A stretch of 64,000 nucleotides of DNA from Girardinichthys multiradiatus (GCF_021462225.1 NC_061797.1:2101001-2165000); one strand, 5' to 3'; positions 11,862 through 23,750 are shown, numbered from the stretch's first letter. The notes: generated from the sequence alone by a model not told the origin. Numbers and translations: made by a program.

Positions 11862-13806
11862 TTAAATGTTCATCAGAGAAACAGCCTGGGGGAAGAAACT
11901 GTCTCTGTGGCGGCTGGTTTTAGTAAACAGTACTCTGTAGCGACGGCCTGAGGGTAAAACTCTGAACAGTTTTTGTGCAGGGTGTGTGGGGTCTGCAGAG
12001 ATTTTAGCAGCTCTTTTCCTGACCCTAAACCTGTATAAGTCCTGGATGGAGGGAAGGTCAGTCCTGATGATTCTCTCTGCAGACCTGATTATTCGTTGCA
12101 GTCTGGACCTGTCCTGTTTTGTGGATGAGCCAAACCACACTGAGATGGACAGACTGAATGATGACAGTGTAGAAAATGACCAGCAGCTCCTGTGGAAGGT
12201 TGTACTTCTTGAGTTGCTTCAGGAAGTACAGTCTCTGCTGGGCCTTTTTTTGAACAGTGTCTATGTGTGAGGACCATCTCAGGTCCTCAGAGATGGTGGT
12301 TCCTAGGAACCTGAAGTGGTCTACAGCTGACACGGTGTTGTTGAGGATGGTGAGGGGGGTGTATGGGGTAGTGTTCTCCAAAGGTCCACCACCATTTCCA
12401 CAGTCTTGAGTGGGTTGAGTTCAAGGTAGTTCTGACAACACCAGTGCACCAGCCGATCCATCTCCTGTCTGTATGCAGACTCATCACCGTCCTGGATCAG
12501 ACCAATGACAGTGGTGTCATCTGCAAACTTAAGGAGTTTCTCGGACAAGTCCGATGAGGTACAGTCATTTGTGTACAGGGAGAAGAGGAGTTGGGATACA
12601 ACACATCCCTGGAGGGCGCCAGTACTTATTGATCTGGTGCGGGAGAAGATGCTCCACCTGTTGCTGTCGGTCCGTCAGGAAGCTGTTGATCCACTGGCAA
12701 GTGGAGGCTGGGACGTTGAGCTGGGTGAGCTTCTGGTGGAGGATGTCTGGTATGATGGTGTTGAAGGCCGAGCTGAAGTCTACAAACAGGATCTTGGCAT
12801 ACGTCCCTGGACGGTTCAGGTGTTGCAGGATGAAGTGTAGACATAAGTTGACAGCTTCATCTGCCGACCTGTTTGCTCAGTAAGCAAACTGCAGGGGGTC
12901 CAGCATGGGGCCTGTGATGTCTTTCAGGTGCTTCAACACCAGCCGCTCAAAAGGATTTCATGACCACAGACGTCAGGCCTGTAGTCATTTAATCCTAGGA
13001 TGGTGGGTTTCCTGGGCACTGGGATGATGGTGGATCGTTTGAAGCAGGAGGGGACCTAACATGTCTCCAGTGACTTGTTGAAGATCCGGGTGAAGATCGG
13101 AGCAAGTTGATTTGAACAAGCTTTCAGGCATGATGCGGAGACATTATCAGGTCCTCCAGATTTCTTTGTTTTCATGCTCTGAAAGACCCTATTTGCATCT
13201 TCCTCGGAGATCTTTAGTGCAGACAGAGGATCTGAAAGTAGGGTGTTGGTTGCTTTATGGGTCGAATTTGTTCCTAAATGGGATGTGGAGGAGATAGTTT
13301 GAGGTGTGAATGGCTTCATGTCATATCTACAGTAGAAGCCATTCCGACGGTTAGCCAGGCGAGGATTCTGTTCAGGATGGGTGGGGGGTGCTCCTATAGG
13401 CAGTCAGGTTTCTCAGACCGGTCCATACAGCCGAAGCATCACCAGTAGAAAGGCTGTTCTTAAGCTTCTCACTGTAACTTCTCTTGGCTGCTTTGAGCTC
13501 CTTTGTTAGTTTCTTCCTGGCCTGCCTGTACCGCGCCCAATCTCCACTGCTGTGAGCTTCTTCTTTATCCCTGCGCAGGTTCCTGAGATGTGGAGTAAAC
13601 CATGGCTTGTTATTCCCAAAGGTGCAGAATGTCTTGGCCTGCACACACATGTCCTCACAGAACCTGATGTATGATGTCACCACATCAGTTAGTTGGTTTA
13701 AGTCAGTGGCTGAAGTTTCAAAGACAGTCCAGTCTGTGCATTCAAAACAGGCCTGTAGCATCTGCTGTGATTCCTCAGTCCACTTCTTAACATTGTGAAC
13801 TGAGGG
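11862..13806 (-). pseudogene. LINE reverse transcriptase region, decayed
   Basis: From right to left the frames read a linker with NNKPWFTPHLRNLRRDK (about 13600), a KSGGPDNVSASCLKAC block that opens the reverse transcriptase (about 13180), a degraded palm with KFADDTTVIGLIQDGDESAY (about 12525-12465), and a thumb/C-terminal part with RLQRIIRSAERII (about 12100). At least four frame changes separate them, so no polymerase can be made. The FADD active-site aspartates are still present. Confidence 0.85.
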
Positions 13807-14194
13807 TGTTGGACAAATTTATAAAAGTTATCATTGTTTAGTTTGAACAAGGTTTATGTTTTAAGTTCTACTCTAGTTAAAGATGATTCCTGTGATTGTT
13901 TTTAAGTGTGTAAAAGGGAGTGGAGAGTTAAGGAATGCGGTCTGGAGTGGATCACTCTCTGGGCATGACATGCTCATACCATATATGGGAATGACTACTT
14001 TTTATGTTGAAATCTCTGTAAGAATTGGCTAAACTAATGCCCGCTTTGTACTTGTAAGAATGTGAGTTGTAAATAAAAGGCTGGTGCACTGTTTAGCAGA
14101 GGACTGGCTCTCACCCTTGCAAGTCAAATATACTTGGTCCATCTTGTGTCTTATTTTGCACTGATCTGTAATTATCAGCATTTTAACTCTAACA
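13807..14194 (+). mobile_element. solo LTR inside LINE
   Basis: The 388-bp segment starts tgttggacaaa, ends ctctaaca, and carries a polyadenylation signal (aataaaag) near 14074, so it is oriented on the plus strand. It is flanked by gaggg and gtggg, a 5-bp target duplication with one mismatch. Removing it and one flank copy restores the LINE reading frame exactly across the junction. It lacks internal sequence, so it is a solo LTR. Its ends resemble those of the retrovirus LTRs at 45951 and 52596 but the interior is diverged. Confidence 0.88.
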
Positions 14195-14894
14195 GTGGGT
14201 TTGGAAGCTCTTAATATCTGCCTGTAGGTTGGGATGAGGTGGATGAGACAATGATCCGAAAGTCCCAGAGCAGCCTTGGTAACAGCATGATATGAGTCCT
14301 TTAAAGTTGTGTTTTTGTCTGTGGTGGGACATATGCTGTCTGTATTTGGGGAGTTCATTGGAGAGGTTTGCACTGTTAAAATTTCCCTGTATTATGATCA
14401 AAGAGTCCGTGTATTTTTTCTCCACGTCTGTAATCAGCTCAGCGAGATGTTTATCAGCAGCAGAAGTGCAGCCATGCGGTGGAAAATATGAGCCAATTAT
14501 TATAAACGAGGAAAAGTCTCGGTGAATAAAACGGTTTACAGTTTATGGAAAATGACTCCAGATCAGGACTACATGTTTTCCCCGGCACTTTTATGTCTCT
14601 GCACCAACCTTTGTTTATATAAAAGCAGATTCTGCCTCCTCGACTCTTCCCCGATAGCTCCTCGCTGGGATCCGCTCTGAACAGCTGGAAGCCCGGCAAC
14701 AGCAGAGCGCGGTCCGGGATGTTTTCACTCAGCCATGTCTCGGTAAAGCAGAGAACCGCTGATACGTGGAGGTCCATGTTTTTACTGGTGAGAAGAAGCA
14801 GCTCGTCTATCTTGTTACTTAGAGAGCAGACATTTGCCAGATGGATTGAAGGCAGTGGTGTGCAAAGTCCTCTTTGGTGGAGCTTTACCAGCAC
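14195..14894 (-). pseudogene. LINE endonuclease region, decayed
   Basis: The minus-strand frames read an N-terminal piece with LANVCSLSNKIDELLLL, then CFTETWLSENIPD, then GGRICFYINKGWC, all typical of the apurinic-like endonuclease of Jockey-group LINEs. The frame then breaks and resumes with an SDHCLIHLIPTYR block, which carries the SDH catalytic motif, right beside the solo LTR. Confidence 0.85.
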
Positions 14895-15161
14895 GCCAGC
14901 GCGCTTTCCCCTCCAACACGTTCACCGCAGTATCCCATGGAGTGCCACGGCTCAACTCGTCAGAAGCTCAGTGAAGCTCAAATCGGTGAATGATGGAGAA
15001 AATAATCCCAAGAGAGGACTCTCTGATGTTGAGAAGTTCCTCTCTGCTGAATGAGACCACGGAATTGTGCCCTGAGACCACAGTACCGTGGCTTCAAAAA
15101 CATAAAAACACACAAAATACACAAAGAAAGAGAGAGCGAATCTCCGAGGCTGCCATCGTCA

Positions 15162-15172
15162 GCGCCATCTTG
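15162..15172 (-). promoter_or_regulatory. YY1-like motif at LINE 5' end
   Basis: The minus-strand LINE begins with caagatggcgc, which matches the YY1 consensus (AAnATGGCG). Human L1 uses a YY1 site at the same place to fix its start of transcription; the same role here is inference. An equivalent motif starts the LINE derivative at 21037. Confidence 0.5.
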
Positions 15173-15175
15173 AAT

Positions 15176-16619
15176 ATCATGATGAACAAAGTGACTTTTA
15201 ACAGAAAACCCTTGACGCTGTTCAACAAGAGGCAACACTAGCTTGACCACAATCAAGTAAAGGATACAAAGCAGTGCTGTATAACAAAAGGCTGATGCAG
15301 TACGCTCAGCCAACAAGGAAACTACACTGTTGGTGTGCTCAATCTAAAGTTATGCTGCAGGACTCAACGATATTGCTCAGGACATGCTTTGGCTTAGCTC
15401 ATCTGCATTGAGCTTACGCAGGTAGCCAGCCAGGACTCTCTGTAACCTGATTTGTTCATGATGCGACAAACAATTGTGTAAAAAGGGGGATTTAGGAGCC
15501 GCAATATAAAACTGAAAAAGTAGAAGTCCTACAGAGTACAGCGTACAGTGAAAGAGGCCAAAGACTGGAGGAGCTGGAGTTTTACCAGTTTGAGGCTAGC
15601 AAGAGCAACCGCTGATTAACAGAAGATTATGATGTAAGTGGTTCAATCCATAAGGTAAATTGCTCCACTGCAAGGAAATATGCAAATTATGACAGCATCT
15701 AAGGGTGCAGTCTGAGAACCTGTGGGGATCAGCCAACTTGTGCCTTCACTTGCATCTTCTTCTCTGAACTGTTCTGATGTTAAAACATGAAAAAACGAAC
15801 ATAATAGGATCTGAGTTACTCGTCTGACATATTTGTTTTGACTCTGTGATCATAAGTTCCTGCATTATAATCTGATCTCTTTTGTTGGTTTGGTTGCCTT
15901 CTTTCAGCACAGGATCATGGTGGCACATTCAACTAGGCAGTGATTAGCACCAGCTAGAAGAAATGTCTTAATTTTATTGGATGTAACTGGTAGACTACAT
16001 CAAGTATCAGGTAATGTGTGTAAAGGTTTTTCAAGGATTCATGTTATATAACTTGCTTTTACTACTCTGTTTTTCACAAACGTTCTCCTCTGCAGTGTCT
16101 GGGATGGGGTTTTATTTTAGCTGTTGAAAATTTGTTCTTAAAAATTTATTGTGGAAGGCATTATAGTCCACTTAATTTTCAACTCGGCCTATTGTCTGGA
16201 TCTGCCATTTTGTTCTTTGTTTTTGTTAACTGTGCCGTTAAAGGTTTTACCTGTTCCTTTGATTAGTAGTTTCCTTTTGTTTAGTTAATATTTGCTTGTT
16301 GTGCTTGTTTACATGTCCTTAGATATAGTTCTTTCTAGAGTTACTATTTATGTTAGCTTATGTTTAGGTTTCTTTTCCCTGTTCCTCCCAATTAGTTTAG
16401 TGTTTGTTTCCCCTAGAGTTGTTTCTAGTTTAGTTTTCCCTCCTGTCTCTGCAATTCTTAGCTCCCGTTGCTATAGTAACTCCTTCCCTCAGTTCCCTGC
16501 AGCCTGGTCCACACATGTTACATGCTTCCTCTGACTACCTGCTTCCTTGTCTCATTGGTCCACACTCCACTTCCCTCAGTTTATAAGCTCTCTAGTTTTC
16601 ATTATTCCCCGCTGGTTTG
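15176..16619. other. intron, mostly unrecognised; possible LTR fragment
   Basis: No exon or coding remnant was recognised. The last 400 bp (about 16200-16610) are T-rich with a TATA-like tttataag near 16579 and a style of sequence like teleost Gypsy LTRs, but I cannot define ends or a target duplication. Confidence 0.4.
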
Positions 16620-17053
16620 AGTGCTTGAATGATGTCAGGGGCTTAATTGCCCCTGGTAGGGTCTCCCATGGCAAAAGGCTCTAGGTGACGGGTCAGACAA
16701 AGAGCGGTTCAAGGCACCTTCATGAGGACTAGTAAATCGAGGCACCTGACGTTGCCTAGTATGGTGGAGCCGGGGTCCCACCCTGGAGCCAGCGCTGGGG
16801 TCGGGACTTGTTGGAGAGCGTCTGGTGGCTAGTTTGCTCCTCGCGGGACCCGGCCCGGCCAAGCCCGAACGAGAGACGCAAGGCCATCCCCCAATGGGCC
16901 CACCACCTGCAGGTGGAACCGTGATGGACTGCTGCAAAGAGGATTGGGCAGCGGACGAAGGTGGAGACCTCGGCGGCCCAATCCCCGGATGCTTAGGCTG
17001 GCTCTAGGGACGTGGAATGTCACCTAGCTGGGGGGGAAGGAGCCTAAGCTTGG

Positions 17054-19337
17054 GTGGGTTTGCTTGTTGCCCCCCAGGTGACCTGTCTCGTGTTGGGGTT
17101 TACCACAGTGGATGAGAGGATCGCATCCCTGCGCCTTTATCTTGGGGACAGGTCTCTGATTGTCGTTTCGGCCTACGGGCTGAGCGTTAGTGCAGAGTAC
17201 CCAGTCTTCTTGGCATCCCTGTCTTGGGTGCTGGATAGTGCCCCTCCCAGGGACTCCATTATTCTGCTGGGGGACTTCAATGCCCGCGTGGGAAACGACA
17301 TTGACACCTGCAGAGGCGTGATCGGGAGGAATGGCCTCCCCGATCTGAATCCGAGTGGTGTTTTGTTATTGGACTTGTGTGCTAGTCACGGATTGTCTAT
17401 AATGATTACCATGTTCAAGCATAAGGGTGTCCATCAGTGCACTTGGCACCAGGACACCCTAGGTAAGAGGTCCATGATCGACTTTGCGGTCGTGTGATCA
17501 AACCGCCGGCCACATGTTTTGGACACTCGGGTGAAGAGAGGGGCTGAGCTGTCCACTGATCACCACCTGGTGATGAGTTGGATCTGCTGGAGGAGGAGAA
17601 AGCCGGACAGACTTGGCAGGCCCAAGCACATAGTGATGGTCTGCTGGGAACGTCTGGCAGAGCCCTTGGCCAGGGATGTATTCAACTCCCACACCTGGGA
17701 GAGCTTTGACCAGATTCCGGGGGATGTTGGAGACATAGAGTCCGAGTGGACCATGTTCTCTGCATCTATTGTCGATGCTGCTGACCTTAGAAACGGTGGT
17801 GGACACCGGCAGTAAGGGACGCTGTCAAGCTGAACAAGGAGTCCTATCAGATGTGGTTGGCTTGTGGGACTCCTGAGGCGGCTGACAGGTATCGTGAGGC
17901 CAAGCGTGCCGCGGCCCGGAATGTGGCAGAGGCAAAAGCTCAGGCCTGGGAGGAGATCGATGAGGCCATGGAGAAGGACTACCGATCGGCCTCGAAGCGA
18001 TTCTGGCAAACCGTCCAACACCTCAGGAGGGGGAAGCAGTGCTTCAACAATACTGTTTACAGTGGGGGTCGGAGGCTGCTGAACACGACTGGGGACATGA
18101 TTGAACAGTGGAAGGAGTACTTTGAGGATCTCCTCAATCCTACCATCATGCATTCCCTGATGGAAACAGCGGCTGGGGGCTGGGCGTTAAAAAGCTCTAT
18201 GGTGGCAGGGCTTCGGGGGTGGATGAGATCCGCCCTAAGTACATCAAGTCTCTGGATGTTGTGAAGCTGTCATGGTTGACACACCTCTTACATTGAGTGG
18301 CGATTGGGGACAGTGGCTCTGGACTGGCAGACTGGGGTGGTGGTCCCCCTTCATAAGAAGGGTGACCGGAGGGTGTGTTCCAACTACAGGGGGATCACAC
18401 TCCTCAGCCTCCCTGGTAAGGCCTACGCCAGGGTATTGGAGAGGAGAGTCCGGCCGATAGTCGAACCTCGGCTTCAGGAGGAGCAGTGTGGTTTTCGTTC
18501 TGACCGTGCAACACTGGACCAGCTCTATACCCTCTATGGGGTACCCGAGGGTTCATGGGAGTTTGCCCAACCGGTCCACATGTGTTTTGTGGACCTAGAG
18601 AAAGCATTAAACTGTGTGCCTCGTGATGCCCTGTAGGGGTGCTCCAGGAGTATGGAATCGGGGGACCTTTAGGGGCCATCCAGTCTCTGTACAAGTGGAG
18701 CAGGAGTTTGGTCCGCATTGCCAGCACTAAGTCGGACCTGTTCCTGGTGCATGTTGGATTTGTATGTGTAGCCACGGGCCGGAGGGGGTCTGGTTTGGGG
18801 ACCAGTGGATTTCGTCTCTTCTTTTTGCAGATGACGTGGTCCTGCTGGCCCCCTCTAGCCAAGACCTTACAGCATGTGCTGGTGCGGTTCGCAGCCCAGT
18901 GTGAAGCGGCTGGGATGAAGATCAGCTCCTCCAAGTCCGAGGCCATGGTTCTCGACCAAAAAAGGGTGGCTTGTCCTCTTCAGGTTGGAGCGCAGTTCCT
19001 GCCTCAAGTGGAGGAGTTCAAGTATCTCGGGGTCTCGTTCACGAGTGAGGGAAGCATGGAGCGGGAGATCGACAGACGGATCGGTGCAGCTTCCGCAGTA
19101 ATGGGGGCACTCCGTTGTAGAAAAGAGAGAGCTGAGCCGAAAAGATAGGGTGAGGAGCTCGGCCATCTGGGAGGGGCTCTGTGTAGAGCCATTGCTCCTC
19201 CACATCGAGAGGAGCCAGTTGAGGTGGTTCGGGCATCTATACCAGATGCCTCCTGGACGGCTTCCTCGAGAGATGTTCCAGGCAAGTCCCACCGGGAAGA
19301 GGCTCAGGGGATGGCCCAGGACACGCTGGAGGAACTA
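17054..19337 (+). pseudogene. RTE-like LINE endonuclease and reverse transcriptase, decayed
   Basis: The endonuclease region holds [18 protein letters not shown] and SMIDFAVV. A linker with RYREAKRAAARNVAEAKAQ follows. The reverse transcriptase region has GVVVPLHKKGDRRVCSNYRG, GITLLSLPGKAYARVLERR, EEQCGFRSDRATLDQLYTLY, CFVDLEKALNCVP and a degraded LLFADD block. The thumb part carries EEFKYLGVSFTSEGSMEREI. At least five frameshifts or stops lie between, including loss of the phenylalanine-aspartate in FDRVP (here LNCVP). It cannot encode an active protein. Confidence 0.87.
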
Positions 19338-19499
19338 CAGTACAGACCAAAAGTTTGGACACATCTTCTCATTCAAAGAGTTGTCTTTATTTTCATGACT
19401 ATGAATATTGTAGCTCACACTGAAGGCATCAAAACTATGAATTAACACATGTGGAATTATATACTGAACAAAAAAGTGTGAAACAACTGATAATATGTC

Positions 19500-20412
19500 T
19501 TATATTCTAGGTTCTTCAAAGTAGCCACCTTTTGCTTTGATTACTGCTCCACACACTCTTGGCATTCTGTTGATGAGCTTCAAGAGGTAGTCACCTGAAA
19601 TGGTTTTCCAACAGTCTTGAAGGAGTTCCCAGAGATGCTTAGCACTTGTTGGCCCTTTTGCCTTCACTCTGCAGTTCAGTTCACCCCAAACCATCTCGAT
19701 TGGGTTCAGGTCTGGTGATTGTGGAGGCCAGGTCATCTGGCACAGCACACCATCACTCTCCTTCTTGGTCAAATAGCCCGTATACAGCCTGGAGGTGAGT
19801 TTGGGGTCATTGTCCTGTTGAAAAATAAATGATGGTCCAACTAAATGCAAACCGGATGTAATAGCATGGCACCGCAAGATGCTATGGTAGCCATGCTGGT
19901 TCAGTAGGCCTTCAATTTGAATAAATCCCCAACAGTGTCACCAGCAAAGCACCCCCACACCATCACACCTCCTCCTCCATGCTTCATGGTGGGAACCAGG
20001 CATGTAGAGTCCATCCGTTCACCTCTTCTGCGCCGCACAAAGACACGGTGGTTGGAACCAAAGATCTCAAACTTGGTTTCCTAGCAGCTATTTTAACATG
20101 AAGGCCTGATTCACACAGTCTCCTCTTAACAGTTGTTCTAGAGATGTGTCTGCTGCTAGAACTCTGTGTGGCATTGACCTGTTCTCTAATCTAAGCTGCT
20201 GTTAACCTGTGATTTCTGAGGCTGGTTACTCGGATGAACTTATCGTCCGCAGCAGAGGTGACTCTTGGTCCTCCTTTCCTGGGGCGGTCCTCATGTGAGC
20301 CAGTTTCTTTGTAGCGCTTGATGGTTTTTGCGACTGCACTTGGGGACACTTTCAACGTTTTCCCAATTGTTCGGACTGACTGACCTTCATTTCTTAAAGT
20401 AATGATGTCCAC
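19500..20412 (-). pseudogene. Tc1-like transposase, two fragments
   Basis: The N-terminal fragment (20412-20191) has the helix-turn-helix region GQSVRTIGKTLKVSPSAVAK and a GRPR-like RPRKGGPR linker. The C-terminal fragment (19877-19500) has the second catalytic aspartate in FQQDNDPK and the glutamate in SPDLNPIEMVW. The region between them, which should carry the first catalytic aspartate, is frameshifted. Confidence 0.9.
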
Positions 20413-20629
20413 TCATTTTTCTTTACTTAGCTGCTTTTTTCTTGCCTTGACAAATTCTAACAGTCTATTCAGTAGTACTGTATCCACCTCCTGCACAACA
20501 CAACTGATGGTCCCAACCCCATTTATAAGGCTTGAAATCCCACTTATTAAACCTGACAGGGCACACCTGTGAAGTGAAAACCATTTCAGGAACCTCTCGA
20601 AGCTCATCAACTGAATGATGGGGAGGAGA

Positions 20630-20687
20630 TCTATACCCTCTACGTGGTACCCAAGGGTTCATGGGAGTTTGCCCAACCGGTCCACAT
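20630..20687 (+). repeat. 58-bp LINE piece inside the Tc1-like element
   Basis: This block matches 18524-18581 of LINE copy 1 at 55 of 58 positions without gaps. It sits just inside the right terminal repeat of the transposon, where related elements have different sequence. It was probably copied by template switching during gap repair after transposition. Confidence 0.85.
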
Positions 20688-21034
20688 CCAGTGTGAAGCT
20701 AAAATATTCATAGTCATGAAAATAAAGACAACTCTTTGAATGAGAAGGTGTGTCCAAACTTTTGGTCTGTACTGTAAGTCTCTCGGCTGGCCTGGGAACG
20801 CCTTGGGCTCCCCCCGAAGGAGCTGTAGGAGGTGTCTAGGGAGAGGGACGTCTGGGTGTCACTGCTGAGTCTGCTGCCTCCGCGACACTGTCCCGGATAA
20901 AGTGGAAGACGACGAGTACAAGTACAACAAATAAAATAGTTATCCAAATTCAACACAAACTCCTACTTTTAAGGACTACTGCAGTCTCAAAATGATTCAA
21001 AGCCCAATATTATTGGATTCTGCAGCTTCACGCA

Positions 21035-21275
21035 GGCAAGATGGCGCCTGTGCTTGGCACGGTCGCTGCCTTTCTGCTATTTAGACGATGGAAACTCATT
21101 CTTGTGTTCTATGCTATCATATCAGCCCTAATGTCTAACAATCGAATTTTTGCTGCTATGATTTATGACCGCTCATCTCTGCTCCAAATTCTATTCTATT
21201 CTATCCCTCAAATTCTAATTCTATTCTATTCTAATTTCCCCTCGGGGATCAATAAAGTATCTTTGAATTGAAATC
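21035..21275 (+). mobile_element. internally deleted LINE, about 240 bp
   Basis: The left part is a LINE 5' end (gcaagatggcgcctg and a short reading frame with a hydrophobic start). The right part is a LINE 3' tail (cggggatcaataaagtatct, then gaattgaa). The body is missing. A block of ttctattctatt repeats lies at the junction. It may be a deletion product or a short non-autonomous family. Confidence 0.65.
21037..21048 (+). promoter_or_regulatory. YY1-like motif at LINE 5' end
   Basis: The sequence caagatggcgcc opens the short LINE derivative, in the same position as the motif at 15172-15162. Its role as a transcription-start signal is inferred from mammalian L1. Confidence 0.5.
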
Positions 21276-21499
21276 AAAGAGTCTATGGCGCACCTTTGTG
21301 ATGATTGGAAAAGTGGTGGGAAACTCTTCCAACCACCAATCGTATGCTCTACGTCCTCGCCAGAATACTTTTTATTACTTAGGAAATGCGCAACAGGAAA
21401 GCCCAAGAAGAAATTTCGGAAAAAGATGTTGTAGGGCTGGCATCCAGGTACGGATGAGATGAGCATCCATGTCAAAGTTTTCCAACGGGACTGGAGGCG

Positions 21500-23750
21500 T
21501 TGCCGCTTTCTGCTGCCTGGTATCTCCAGACTGTGGCTGAAAACCCTGGCTCTTCTAACATGTTTTACTGTGTTTTAATTTATCGACCACCTGGTCCTGC
21601 TAGGATATTTTTAGAAGATTTTACTTACTTTTTATCTTCCATTATTAAGTTGGAAAAAGTATTAATTCTTTGGGATTTTAACATCCATATTAATGATACC
21701 TCTTCAAGCTCAGTAGCTGAACGTTTGTCAATATCTGATTCTTTTAACTTTGTCCACCATGTCTTTGGACCTACCCATATAAAAGGTCATACGTTGGATC
21801 TTGTATTTTCTTTGGGCCTGAATATTAACTATGTGTAGTTGGAGGATGTACACATAAGTGATCATAGTTGTGTCTCTTTTGACCTTAATATCAGCTCTAA
21901 GCAATTATTCCCTAAAATGGAAACTCAAAGACACATAACTGAGACTTCTGTTGAGAGTTTCTCTGTTATGATTAAAAATTCTCTGATCTCTGATGGAATT
22001 GACGTAAATAATCTTATCCAGTGCTTTAACAAAGAATGCTCCTCTATTTTGGATCAAGTAGCACCTATTACAACCAGTGCTATCTCTCAGGAAAAGGTAT
22101 CCCACTGGATAAATGAGCCAATTCTAAACTTGAGGAGAATGTGCCGCATAGTTGAGCGATTATGGAAGAAAATCTAAACTTGAAGTACACAGGCTCTATC
22201 TTAGAGATCTAATTTCCTCCTTAAATGAAATAATGAAAAATGCCAGATTTGAATATTTCTCTAGACTCATATCAACAAATAAGAGAAATCCCAAAGTTTT
22301 GTTTGATACTATTAGAGCTATCCTGCCGCTGTACCAGTAAATGTGCACTCAAAAGCAGAAATCAACATATTTCTTAAATTGTTTGTTGATAAAAATTAAA
22401 GAAATTAACTCCAAAATCTCGCCAAAGCCATCTTGTTGTGCTGTCGAGGCACCCCATACTGTCACACTCGTCACTTTTAATAATATGGAGGCTCTTTTGG
22501 ATAAAATTAAGCCCTCTTCCAGCCCCTCAGATGTTCTCCCCACCAAGCTTCATATCAGGGTCTTTGACACAGTGGTTCCTTGGGTTGTAAACTTGTTTAA
22601 TGTTTCCTTTCTGACTGGAGTGGTCCCCAGCTTTTTTAAACATGCCATTGTGGAAATAAAGCTTAAAAAACCTAACTTGGATCCAATACTACATAGAATT
22701 TATAGGCCAATTTCTAAACTTCCTTTCATGTCAAAGCTTATTCAGAAGGCAGTTGCTGTCAAACTTACAACCTTTTGACACAGTTAATTATGCTATCCTC
22801 ATAAACAGACTGAGGGACATGGTTGGGATGTCTGGGCCTGTTCTAAAGTGGTTCTCATCCTACATATCTGGTAGGTGTTTTAGTTTGTTTGCAAACCAAA
22901 TTATGTCTGATTCTACTGAACTGCTACGTGAAGTTCCCCAGGGCTCCGTGCTGGGACCTATTCTGTTTTTACTTTACATTCTTCCTCTAGGTCAGATAAT
23001 TCAAAAGTTTAACGATGTTTCTTATCATCTTTTTACCGATGACATTCGGCTGCTTAACCAACATTAAGCAGTGTTAAACAAGAACTACTTACAGCTAAAT
23101 TCAGAAAAAACAGAAACCTTGATTATCATACCAGACAGTGCCATGTGTGAAATTAAACAATTGGTTGATCTAACACTCTCACAGAAAGGTATCCTCAAGA
23201 ATTTAGGTGTCAGCTTTGATAAAGCCCTCTCTTTGGAGTATCATTTAAATCTAATTGTAAAGACCTGCTTTTTCCATTTGAGAAACATCTCCAAAGTTAG
23301 ATCTATGGTTTCCCCTATTGAACTTGAGATGGTAATAAACGCTTTTGTCTCTACAGGACTGGATTATTGTAATGGTCTGTTTACTTGTTTTAATGAGAAG
23401 GGGCTGCAAGATTATTAACTCGCTTAAAAAGAAGGACCCATATAACCCATGTTTTAAAGTCACTGCACTGGCTGCCTATTAGATCGAGATTTCATTTTAA
23501 AATTCTAGTTCTAACTTTCAGAGCTTTACACGGTGAGGCTCCTTTATATATCTCTGATTTGATACAAAGATATAACTCCTGTCGCAGTTTAAGATCATCA
23601 AATCAAAATCTTTTAATGATTCCTCACATCCGTTTTATAACTCGAGGTGACCGCTCTTTCCAAGCTGTTGCTCCCAGGCTGTGGAATGCTCTGCCTACTT
23701 CCTTGCAAAGTTTGGTAGATGATTTTAAAAAGCAGCTAAAGAAATTTTGA
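21500..23750 (+). pseudogene. L2-like endonuclease and reverse transcriptase, decayed
   Basis: The endonuclease part shows VLILWDFNIHIND, HHVFGPTHIKGHTLDLVFSL and VHISDHSCVSFDL (the usual GDFN is WDFN here). The linker has LRRMCRIVERLWKK. The reverse transcriptase shows NLDPILHRIYRPISKLPF, then after the deletion EVPQGSVLGPILFLLYILPL and YHLFTDDIRLLNQ (the catalytic YADD is replaced by FTDD). The C-terminus has GDRSFQAVAPRLWNALPTSL. Stops and frame changes occur at about 21838, 22178, 22340, 22778 and 23067. Confidence 0.88.

Larger units (their letters stand above)
11646..15175 (-). mobile_element. LINE (Jockey-group, L2/CR1/Rex-like), near full length
   Basis: It runs right to left: a 5' end beginning caagatggcgctgacgatgg at 15172, then an endonuclease region, a linker, reverse transcriptase, and a 3' tail whose plus-strand complement is cagaatcagaatcagcttta. 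Its length without the solo LTR (about 3.1 kb) is typical of this group. Stops and frameshifts break the frames throughout. It contains a solo LTR at 13807-14194. Two related 3' fragments lie at 24249-24300 and 30010-30175. Confidence 0.85.
19338..20774 (-). mobile_element. Tc1-like element inside LINE copy 1
   Basis: The inverted ends are cagtacagaccaaaagtttg at the left and the matching caaacttttggtctgtactg at the right. TA dinucleotides flank both sides (19336-19337 and 20775-20776), the Tc1/mariner target duplication. The terminal repeats extend tens of bases inward with little divergence. The transposase lies on the minus strand and is broken. Near its right end it holds a 58-bp piece of the host LINE family. 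Confidence 0.93.
16630..20910 (+). mobile_element. RTE-like LINE copy 1, split by Tc1-like element
   Basis: It starts with a GC-rich 5' leader (about 16630-17000), then endonuclease and reverse transcriptase regions to 19337. The Tc1-like element follows, and after it the LINE C-terminus resumes (20777 on) with SRLAWERLG-type sequence and a short 3' end near 20910. Removing the transposon and one TA rejoins the coding sense. The GC-rich codon use contrasts with the AT-rich intron around it. The clade is assigned by the endonuclease-first layout and the KKGDRRVCSNYRGI block. Confidence 0.85.

Noticed and set aside
16200..16619. LTR upstream of RTE-like LINE copy 1
   Set aside because: Composition and a TATA-like motif suggest it, but I could not find TG/CA ends, a target duplication or a second copy.
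18404..18946. 180-codon minus-strand frame
   Set aside because: It is antisense to the RTE-like LINE polymerase, whose GC-rich codons leave few stops on the opposite strand.
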